Shown: one piece after another, positions 14,003 through 19,776 of the stretch
How the letters are laid out: each line of letters begins with the position of its first letter
Position numbering within the stretch: the first letter of the stretch is position 1
Program-made: the position numbers and the translations under genes
Source: an uncultured Coriobacteriaceae bacterium
Lineage (GTDB): Bacteria; Actinomycetota; Coriobacteriia; Coriobacteriales; Atopobiaceae
Direction of reading: 5' to 3'
NCBI GenBank assembly: GCA_900543875.1
Contig: UQSV01000034.1
Span: forward strand, 1 to 19,776
DNA: 19,776 nucleotides
Notes under the pieces: model-generated
Database searches by the model: none
Seen by the model: only the letters and a program-made list of their open reading frames with translations
Told to the model about the DNA's origin: nothing

Positions 14003-14995
14003 CTACGCGGTAGCGGCAGCCTCGTCGGCCTTGGCGGCCTTGTTGAAGTGCTTGTACACGAAGCTCGTGACGAGCGGCGTGAGGATGGCCGTCACGATGG
14101 CGCAGGCGGCAACCTGGGCGGTGGCCACGGCGAGGACGTCGCCGCCGTAGAGCGCCTCGTTGACGTTTGCCATGGCAGCGGGCGTGGCGACGTTGGCGCC
14201 GGCGCAGCTCGAGATGGCGGCGCCCGCGACGCCCGTGCCGCCCGTCAGGCGATCGACGAAGACGGCGGGGATCGCGAAGACCACCGAGCAGATGACGCCC
14301 AGCAGGATGCCCGGCAGGCCGCCGGCGACGAGCTGGCCAAACGTCATCGTGGTGCCCATCGAGAAGAACGTCAGCACGATGATGCCGGTGAGGGCGGGCG
14401 CCATCATGCGCTTGAAGCTCGGAAAGACGTTGCCCAGGATGATGCCCACGACGATGGGCAGGATGGCGCCCACGAGCGTCCAGCCGATCGGGGCCTGGCC
14501 GGCGGCGCCCAGCACGATCATCGTGACGGGCGGGCCCACGACGAGCGTCGTGATGGCCACGGCGCCACGCTCGACCTCGGTGCCCATCGTGCCCATGAGG
14601 CCCGCATACATGGCGTTGTTGGCGCCCGTGCAGGCAGCCAGGATCACCATCGCGGACAGGCCGAGGAAGTTGTCGCCGGTGAACAGCACGAGCAGCGCCA
14701 CGGCGATAACGACGACCTGCTTCACGATGATGATAATCGCACCGCGTGCGGCGGCGGCAGGGGCGCTCTTGAACGAGATCGTGGTGCCCACGATGAGCAG
14801 GAAGGCGCCCACGAGCGGGCTCGCGCCGTTCTGCGTCATGCCCAGCGTAAAGCTGCCAAGGGTCTTGAACAGGTCGGGGAACAGGGTGTTGAGGAGGCAC
14901 CCCAGAAGAAGCGGCACCAAGATCGTGGCGCCGGGGATGGAGGACATCTTGAAGAAGGGCTTCTTCTCCTCCATCGCAGTGGTCGAATCGCTCAT
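14003..14995 (-). CDS. kdgT: 2-keto-3-deoxygluconate permease family transporter
   Basis: A 330-residue inner-membrane secondary transporter of the KdgT family, which imports 2-keto-3-deoxygluconate (a pectin/uronate breakdown product) by proton symport. Family signatures are IPGATILVPLLLGCLLNTLF (with GSFTLGM soon after), a central GPPVTMIVLG, GIILGNVFPSFK, GGLPGILLGV and the conserved end GGTGVAGAAISSCAGANVAT. About ten hydrophobic helices are visible. ATG 14995 is used with a GAGAGG ribosome binding site; an upstream TTG at 15004 is less likely. It lies 94 bases downstream of a short-chain dehydrogenase gene, with an intrinsic terminator in the gap. Substrate assignment rests on family resemblance and the dehydrogenase neighbour; other sugar acids are possible. 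Confidence 0.85.
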   Translation of the reverse strand: MSDSTTAMEEKKPFFKMSSIPGATILVPLLLGCLLNTLFPDLFKTLGSFTLGMTQNGASPLVGAFLLIVGTTISFKSAPAAAARGAIIIIVKQVVVIAVALLVLFTGDNFLGLSAMVILAACTGANNAMYAGLMGTMGTEVERGAVAITTLVVGPPVTMIVLGAAGQAPIGWTLVGAILPIVVGIILGNVFPSFKRMMAPALTGIIVLTFFSMGTTMTFGQLVAGGLPGILLGVICSVVFAIPAVFVDRLTGGTGVAGAAISSCAGANVATPAAMANVNEALYGGDVLAVATAQVAACAIVTAILTPLVTSFVYKHFNKAAKADEAAATA

Positions 14996-15028
14996 TGCTA
15001 GCAACCTCTCATTGGCTCACTTTTGCAG

Positions 15029-15074
15029 AAAAAAGGGCGCGCCACCGGCCCGGCATGCGGCCTGCGGCGCGCCC
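15029..15074 (-). terminator. Internal intrinsic terminator between dehydrogenase and permease
   Basis: GGGCGCGCC (15035-15043) and GGCGCGCCC (15066-15074) form a perfect 9-bp stem with more pairing inside. On the minus strand it is followed by six T. It starts 16 bases after the dehydrogenase stop, and the tail ends about 33 bases before the permease start codon. Confidence 0.88.
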
Positions 15075-15089
15075 GTGCGGCCTGGCAAA

Positions 15090-15839
15090 CTACCCGTCGA
15101 GGACGATGCCGCCATCGCAGTCGCTGATCTCGCCGTTCACGAAGCTCGCGAGCTTGGAGGCGTAGAACAGCACCATCTGGGCGGGCTCGGACGGCTGGGC
15201 GGCGCGGCCCAGGGGAATGCCGGCGATGATGCGCTTGGAATTCTCGTCAGACAGGATCGAGGTCATGTCGGTGAGGGTGAGCGACGGGCAGACGGCGTTG
15301 CAGTGGATGTTGTACTTGCCGCCCTCCTTGGCAACCGCCTTGGTGAGGCCGTTCACGCCGGCCTTGGAGCTGGCATAGGCCGCGGTGCCCAGCAGGCCGC
15401 CGCCGATCTTGCCGGCAACGGAGGAGACGTTCACGATGGAGCTGTAGTCGAGCTCCTTGAAGCGCGGGTAGACCGCGGAGAGCATCGTGAACGTGCCGTT
15501 GAGGTTGATGTCAATCGTGCGGCGCCACTCGGCGTCGTCGATGTCCTCGAACTTCTTGGTGGAGATGACGCCGGCGCAGTTGACGAGGATGTCGACGCCC
15601 GGGACCTCCTCGAAAATCTTGTCGACCGTGGCGCGCGCCGCGGCGGCGTCGCTCACGTCGAGCTGGTAGAAGTGGTTGCCCTCGCCGAGCTTGGCGACGG
15701 CCGCCTCACCCTTGTCCTTGCTGCGGGCGATGAGGACGACGTGGCCGCCACCCTCGACGATGCCCTTGGCGATCTCGAGGCCGATGCCCTGCGTGCCACC
15801 GGTTACGATCGCGACCCTTCCCGTAAAGTCAAAGGCCAT
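15090..15839 (-). CDS. Short-chain dehydrogenase/reductase, possibly sugar-acid (KduD-like)
   Basis: A 249-residue classical SDR. The cofactor motif TGGTQGIG (13-20), the NCAG motif (87-90) and the catalytic tetrad Asn112, Ser140, Tyr155 and Lys159 (YASSK) are all present, so it should be active; Arg39 and Ser40 after the second strand suggest NADP preference, which is tentative. The end GEISDCDGGIVLDG is typical. ATG 15839 is supported by an AGGGGAG ribosome binding site; the longer frame to 15914 is low-complexity Arg-rich sequence. Its permease partner suggests oxidation or reduction of a deoxy-keto sugar acid, as 2-deoxygluconate/KDG dehydrogenases (KduD) belong to this group, but 3-oxoacyl-ACP reductase-like or other activity cannot be excluded. 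Confidence 0.88.
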   Translation of the reverse strand: MAFDFTGRVAIVTGGTQGIGLEIAKGIVEGGGHVVLIARSKDKGEAAVAKLGEGNHFYQLDVSDAAAARATVDKIFEEVPGVDILVNCAGVISTKKFEDIDDAEWRRTIDINLNGTFTMLSAVYPRFKELDYSSIVNVSSVAGKIGGGLLGTAAYASSKAGVNGLTKAVAKEGGKYNIHCNAVCPSLTLTDMTSILSDENSKRIIAGIPLGRAAQPSEPAQMVLFYASKLASFVNGEISDCDGGIVLDG

Positions 15840-16239
15840 TTCTCTCCCCTTTCGAATACCGCGCGTCGATCGCGGCGGGGAGCCCCCTCTCCGCCTTCTG
15901 ACGCGCCATTCCAAGGCGGTAGATTAGAAGCGTTTAATAGTAAGGGCCGCAGCTTTTTTGTGAGTTTTTCAAACGGTAATATTTTTTCGGTAAACAGTAG
16001 ACGGTAGTGATTTGACCGCAAACGGTACTAAATGTGCACGATTTTGAGGTCATTTTGTGCGTATCTTATGTAGTGCAGGGCCAAATGTGCTTCATCGAGC
16101 AGCCTTTGCCGCGTCGGTTGCACAGCGATTTGGGTACATCTCGCACACCCATTCGAGGGCAGTTTGAGGCCGCGACGCAAACCGCAGGCCCCGGAGGCTC
16201 GTTTAGTCGCGCTGGGCACACGTCGGCCAAAGATTGTCC
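15840..16239. other. AT-richer intergenic region, no recognised gene
   Basis: 400 bp between the symporter stop and the dehydrogenase start. The part 15925-16090 is clearly richer in A/T than the rest of the window and carries ACGGTA repeats. A minus-strand reading around 16028-16130 (RLLDEAHLALHYIRY) is open but not recognised. CGTCGGCC (16221-16228) pairs with GGCCGACG inside the symporter end (16248-16255). Confidence 0.6.
15971..16027. repeat. Three ACGGTA-type motifs upstream of the dehydrogenase/permease pair
   Basis: AAACGGTA at 15971-15978 and 16020-16027 and AGACGGTA at 15999-16006 are in the same orientation, 28 and 21 bases apart; the last forms a small dyad ACCG-CAAA-CGGT (16015-16026). 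They lie 130-190 bases upstream of the dehydrogenase start and could bind a regulator. Confidence 0.45.
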
Positions 16240-17188
16240 CTACTCGCGGCCGACGACGCGCTCGATGATCGAGCCGAACACGCCGGCGAGCACCTGCTGG
16301 AACAGCGTGCCCATCATCACCGGGAAGACCACCTCGCCCGGGAAGAACTGGGCGGCGAGCACCGCGCCGGCGGAGATGTTTCTCAGCCCCGAGCAGAACG
16401 ACGACGTCACGAGCTGGCCGTGGGCCAGGCCGCGGGCGTGCGCGATGACGAGGCCCACCGCAAAGCCGCAACTCGCAAACACCAGGATGAAGAGGGCCAT
16501 CGCAACGAGCTCGGGCGTGAGGTGGCGCATGTAGTCGCTCATCTGCGAGGAGTTCGACGCGATGATGAGCATGAGCAGCACCTTTACCGCCGGCGAAATC
16601 GCGGGCGAGAGCTTCTCGTGGCCCCACCCGTGGGTCGCGTCGTTCACAAGCATGCCCGCCACGGCCGGCAGGGCAATCATGAACACCATGTTCGACATCA
16701 TGCCCAGGACGTCGACCTGCACGGTGGCGCCCAGCAGGACCTTGAGCGTGAGCGGGATCGTCACCGGGCTCGCCACGGTCGAAACGAGGATGCAGGCAAG
16801 CGCGAGCGACAGGTCACCCTCGTACATGCCGCACCACATGAAGCTCACCACGGCCACCGGCACGCAGTACTCGAGCGTGGCGCCCGTCACGAGGTTGGCG
16901 TTGCCGCCAAACAGAAGGCTCGACAGCGCCCAGGCGCACACCGGCATCACGACGATGGAGAGGCCCAGGATGCACAGCATGTTCTTGGGGTGGCGGAACT
17001 GCTCGAGCACCGAGGCGAACGTGTTGTTGAGCGAGCCCTGGAACGTCATGATCGCGAACAGCACGGGCACGATGTGCTCGGTAACCCCCAAACACCTGCG
17101 GGAACATAACGCCCGCAGCCACGCAAATCGGGGCGATGATGGGCATGTGGGAGCCGATCGCCTTACCAAACCTCGTCCACCTGTCCAC
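16240..17188 (-). pseudogene. Bile acid:Na+ symporter (BASS) family transporter with an apparent frameshift
   Basis: Reads as a ~315-residue membrane transporter split between two frames. The N-terminus MDRWTRFGKAIGSHMPIIAP through VMFPQVFG starts at GTG 17188 behind a GAGGAAGG ribosome binding site. The rest, VTEHIVPVLFAIMTFQGSLN onward, continues in the next frame to the TAG at 16240. The break coincides with five C at 17085-17089; with four, FGVT would read through. The body has the BASS fold pattern: TFQGSLNNTFASV, GATLEYCVPVAVVSFMWCG, SPVTIPL and CSGLRNISAGAVLAAQFFPG. Family members carry bile acids, pantoate, keto acids or other organic anions with sodium; the substrate here is unknown. 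The frameshift may be a sequencing error, slippage-controlled, or true inactivation; the rest is well preserved, suggesting a recent event. Confidence 0.75.
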
Positions 17189-17204
17189 GCCACTCGCCTT
17201 CCTC

Positions 17205-17263
17205 GTGAAAATCCCACTGTCGGTGGGGTATTATCGACAAGGCTATTACCTCAGGCAAGGTAA
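17205..17263. promoter_or_regulatory. Divergent suf/symporter promoters with an 18-bp palindrome
   Basis: Plus strand: GTGAAA (17205-17210), 18 bp, TATTAT (17229-17234) towards sufC. Minus strand: TTGCCT (17253-17258), 17 bp, GATAAT (17230-17235) towards the symporter. TTACCTCAGGCAAGGTAA (17246-17263) has perfect 6-bp arms and covers the minus -35 and the sufC leader before its AAGGA ribosome binding site. Confidence 0.5.
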
Positions 17264-17272
17264 GGACAAGAA

Positions 17273-18031
17273 ATGGAACACCTCCTTAACATTCACGGCG
17301 TGAGCGCAAGCGCCGACGAGAAGCCCATCCTGCATGGCATCGACCTGTCGCTCGACGGCGGCGAGTGCCACGTGCTCATGGGCCCCAACGGCGCCGGCAA
17401 GTCGACGCTGGGCCACGTCATCATGGGCGATCCGGTCTACCACACGACCGCCGGCACCATCGAGTTCGACGGCGCCGACCTCACCCACGCCAGCGCCGAC
17501 AAGCGCTCGCTCGCGGGCATCTTCCTGTCGTACCAGGCCCCGGTCGAGATCCCGGGCGTGCCGCTCTACAGCTTCCTGCGCACCATCTGCCAGAAGCGCC
17601 CCGAGCTCAAGATGACGGCCAAGCAGTTCCGCCGCCGCGTGGGCGAGCTGTGCGAGCAGCTCGACATGGACTCCTCCTACCTCACCCGCGAGCTCAACGT
17701 GGGATTCTCGGGCGGCGAGAAGAAGAAGGTCGAGATGCTCCAGCTGCTGCTCCTGCAGCCCAAGCTCGCCATCCTCGACGAGACCGACTCGGGCCTCGAC
17801 GTCGACGCCCTCTCCGTCGTCTCGCGCGGCATCACCGCCTACCGCGAGCAGTGCAACGGGGCGCTGCTCATCATCACGCATAACACGCGCATCCTCGAGC
17901 GCGTCGAGGTCGACCACACCCACGTCATGGTGAAGGGCCATCTCGTGGCCGAAGGCGGCCCCGAGCTCATCGACCAAATCGACGCCAACGGCTTCGAACG
18001 CTACGAGCGCGCCGAGCAGGCGGAGGCGTAA
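17273..18031 (+). CDS. sufC: Fe-S cluster assembly ATPase SufC
   Basis: The ABC-type ATPase of the SUF system, which binds SufB and SufD and drives conformational changes needed to build Fe-S clusters on the scaffold; it is cytoplasmic despite its transporter-like fold. The 252 residues show Walker A GPNGAGKST (37-45), the Q-loop Gln88 (SYQAP), the ABC signature FSGGEKKK (145-152), Walker B LAILDE followed by the SufC hallmark TDSGLDVDAL (165-180) and the H-loop His203 (ITHNTRIL). ATG 17273 follows an AAGGA ribosome binding site. Only three bases separate its stop from sufB, so the genes are one operon. Confidence 0.97.
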   Translation: MEHLLNIHGVSASADEKPILHGIDLSLDGGECHVLMGPNGAGKSTLGHVIMGDPVYHTTAGTIEFDGADLTHASADKRSLAGIFLSYQAPVEIPGVPLYSFLRTICQKRPELKMTAKQFRRRVGELCEQLDMDSSYLTRELNVGFSGGEKKKVEMLQLLLLQPKLAILDETDSGLDVDALSVVSRGITAYREQCNGALLIITHNTRILERVEVDHTHVMVKGHLVAEGGPELIDQIDANGFERYERAEQAEA

Positions 18032-18034
18032 GCC

Positions 18035-19474
18035 ATGGCAGCAAACACCAACGCCGCCGACGAGCAGCGACCCCGCTCCGAGGTCGCCGACGTCGACCGC
18101 AGCATGTATGACTTCGTGAAGCCCGAGAAGGGCTACGAGCGCTTCGCCGACGGCCTGTCCGGCGACATCGTCGAGCAGATCAGCCGCAAGAAGGACGAGC
18201 CCGACTGGATGCTCCAGATGCGCCTCAAGGCCCTGGAGACCTACGAACGCATGGAGATGCCCAAGAACTGGGGCCCGGCCATCGGCGGCCTCGACATGAG
18301 CACCATCTCGACCTACGTGGCGAGCGGCTCGAAGCAGGCCGAGAGCTGGGACGAGGTCCCCGACGACATCAAGGACACCTTCGAGCGCCTCGGCATCCCC
18401 GAGGCCGAGCGCACGAGCCTGGCCGGCGTGGGCGCCCAGTACGACTCCGAGATCGTCTACCACAACATGAAGGACGAGGTCGCGAAGTCGGGTGTCGTGT
18501 ACACGACCGTCGAGGACGCCATGAAGAGCGGCTATGAGGACATGATCCGCGAGCACTTTGGCACGCTCATCCCCATGACCGACCACAAGTTCGCCGCGCT
18601 GCACTACGCGGTGTGGAGCGGCGGCTCGTTCGTCTACGTGCCCGCCGGCGTCAAGCTCGACTTCCCACTGCAGAGCTACTTCCGCCTCAACGCCGCGGGC
18701 GCGGGCCAGTTCGAGCACACGCTCATCATCGTGGAGCCGGGCGCCGACCTGCACTTCATCGAGGGCTGCTCGGCACCCAAGTACAACGTGGCCAACCTCC
18801 ACGCCGGCGCCGTCGAGCTGTTCGTGGGCAAGGGCGCGAGGCTTCGCTACTCGACCATCGAGAACTGGTCGAAGAACATGTACAACCTCAACACCAAGCG
18901 CGTACGCGTCGAGGAGGACGGCAAGGTCGAGTGGGTCTCGGGCTCGTTTGGCTCCCACGTCTCCTACCTCTACCCCTCGAGCCTGCTCGTGGGGCCGCGC
19001 GCCAGCTGCGAGTTCACTGGCATCACCTTCGCCGGTGCCACGCAGAACCTCGACACGGGCTGCAAGGTGACCCTCGCCGCCCCCGACACGCGCGCCAGCG
19101 TCGACACCAAGTCGCTCTCCAAGGGCGGCGGCATCTCGACGTTCCGTAGCTCGGTGGTCGTCACCAAGAAGGCCGACCGCGCCCGCGCCAGCGTGAGCTG
19201 CAGCTCCCTCATGCTCGACGACATCAGCCGCTCCGACACCATCCCCGCGATGGACGTGCGCAACGCCACCGCGAGCGTGGGCCACGAGGCCACGATCGGC
19301 CGCATCTCCGACGACACGATCATGTACCTCATGAGCCGCGGCTGCTCCGAGCAGGAGGCCCGCACCATGGTCGTCAACGGATTTGCCGACCCGGTGTCCA
19401 AGGAGCTGCCGCTTGAGTACGCCGTCGAGATGAACAACCTCATCAAGCTCGAGATGGAAGGGGCGATCGGCTAG
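18035..19474 (+). CDS. sufB: Fe-S cluster assembly scaffold SufB
   Basis: Scaffold subunit on which the nascent Fe-S cluster is assembled together with SufC and SufD. The 479-residue protein has normal length, with an N-terminal helical part (MYDFVKPEKGYERFADGLS, about 24-42), the GVGAQYDSEIVYHN segment (131-144) and the right-handed beta-helix core. Candidate functional residues are Cys245 in FIEGCSAPKY, Cys389 in SVSCSSLMLDD and His417-Glu418 in VGHEATIGRIS; the SRSDTIP segment and the end MEMNNLIKLEMEGAIG-like helix are also typical (VEMNNLIKLEMEGAIG). ATG 18035 is preceded by GGAGG inside the end of sufC. The stop TAG abuts the sufD ATG directly. Confidence 0.97.
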   Translation: MAANTNAADEQRPRSEVADVDRSMYDFVKPEKGYERFADGLSGDIVEQISRKKDEPDWMLQMRLKALETYERMEMPKNWGPAIGGLDMSTISTYVASGSKQAESWDEVPDDIKDTFERLGIPEAERTSLAGVGAQYDSEIVYHNMKDEVAKSGVVYTTVEDAMKSGYEDMIREHFGTLIPMTDHKFAALHYAVWSGGSFVYVPAGVKLDFPLQSYFRLNAAGAGQFEHTLIIVEPGADLHFIEGCSAPKYNVANLHAGAVELFVGKGARLRYSTIENWSKNMYNLNTKRVRVEEDGKVEWVSGSFGSHVSYLYPSSLLVGPRASCEFTGITFAGATQNLDTGCKVTLAAPDTRASVDTKSLSKGGGISTFRSSVVVTKKADRARASVSCSSLMLDDISRSDTIPAMDVRNATASVGHEATIGRISDDTIMYLMSRGCSEQEARTMVVNGFADPVSKELPLEYAVEMNNLIKLEMEGAIG

Positions 19475-19776
19475 ATGTCACTCACGCTTACCGGCGTCGG
19501 CCGCGGGTCCGCCCAGACCTGGAACTGGCTCAGGACCAACGACACGACGCTTCTCGTCCCCACCCCACCCGCGGCAGATCCCGCCGCCGAGGTCCCGGCT
19601 GCCGCGCGCCGCATCGCCTGCGGAGCGGGCGCCGAGGCCACCCAGTGGCTCGACGCGGCCGCCACGCAGCGCCGCGTCGTCGTAGTCCCCGCCGACGCCG
19701 ACGACGAGCTCTTCGAGGTCGAGATCGATGCCGCCGCGGGCCACGTTGCCCAGACGAGCGTCTTCGTGCGCCCGGG
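19475..19776 (+). CDS. sufD: SufD-like Fe-S assembly protein, N-terminal part
   Basis: The window ends after about 100 codons. The start ATG directly follows the sufB stop (TAGATG), with GGAAGGGG upstream as a ribosome binding site, so it is translationally linked to sufB. The segment AQTWNWLRTNDTTLLVP (residues 13-29) matches the SufD N-terminus (xxTWxxLxVNxxxL); the following Ala/Pro-rich stretch and a predicted beta strand RRVVVVPADADDELF are less specific. SufD pairs with SufB in the SufBC2D complex and helps iron entry. The label rests on the gene order sufC-sufB-x and this short N-terminus; a second SufB paralogue is the alternative. Confidence 0.8.
   Translation, partial: MSLTLTGVGRGSAQTWNWLRTNDTTLLVPTPPAADPAAEVPAAARRIACGAGAEATQWLDAAATQRRVVVVPADADDELFEVEIDAAAGHVAQTSVFVRP

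Noticed and set aside
16028..16239. Possible small gene or regulator remnant after the symporter
   Set aside because: The open minus frame has no ribosome binding site and no recognisable domain.
16562..17263. 233-residue plus-strand frame over the symporter
   Set aside because: Antisense shadow; the minus strand carries recognisable symporter motifs.
17246..19285. 679-residue minus-strand frame
   Set aside because: Antisense to sufC and sufB; the His/Ala/Gly/Val/Asp-rich composition is typical of a shadow frame.

Overview
The window reads as a chromosomal segment of a high-GC anaerobic or microaerophilic actinobacterium, most likely a member of the Coriobacteriia (the Collinsella/Olsenella-like gut lineage). 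This placement is inferred from codon usage, the sufC-sufB-sufD order, desulfoferrodoxin, QueH and an actinobacterial-style DnaE; no rRNA or marker gene is present to prove it. Genes are dense and mostly on the minus strand between 1.1 and 17.2 kb, with a plus-strand gene at each end.

Layout. (1) 1-1006 (+): the 3' part of a large coiled-coil protein with a C-terminal membrane anchor, converging on queA through a shared hairpin. (2) 1128-6233 (-): queA, a repeat-rich spacer, a divergent short-chain dehydrogenase, queH and an SPFH/stomatin protein whose stop codon overlaps the queH start, then a nitroreductase. QueA and QueH are the last two enzymes of queuosine synthesis. (3) 6447-9587: a MerR-family regulator, an 86-bp palindromic element, remnants of a flavin reductase and an aldo/keto reductase, an intact tRNA-dihydrouridine synthase, a decayed iron-dependent alcohol dehydrogenase (+) and an intact desulfoferrodoxin. 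This looks like a redox/aldehyde-handling neighbourhood that is eroding. (4) 9786-13586 (-): full-length DNA polymerase III alpha (dnaE). (5) 14003-15839 (-): a short-chain dehydrogenase followed, after a strong internal terminator, by a 2-keto-3-deoxygluconate permease-like transporter; together they suggest uptake and oxidation of a sugar acid. (6) 16240-17188 (-): a bile acid:Na+ symporter family transporter carrying an apparent single-base frameshift in a run of five C. (7) 17273 to the end (+): sufC, sufB and the start of sufD, the Fe-S cluster assembly scaffold and ATPase. Its promoter appears to overlap a divergent promoter for the symporter gene and an 18-bp palindrome.

The intergenic regions hold several short repeat families: a 25-bp repeat at a 30-bp period, an 81-bp-period structured repeat with a conserved bulged hairpin, a 31-bp repeat upstream of dnaE, and ACGGTA motifs upstream of the dehydrogenase/permease pair. 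I see no CRISPR array, rRNA, tRNA, phage gene or transposase. I do not see a convincing undescribed multi-gene system. The items most worth a second look are the eroding MerR-associated redox cluster, the symporter frameshift, the suf/symporter intergenic palindrome and the structured repeats.
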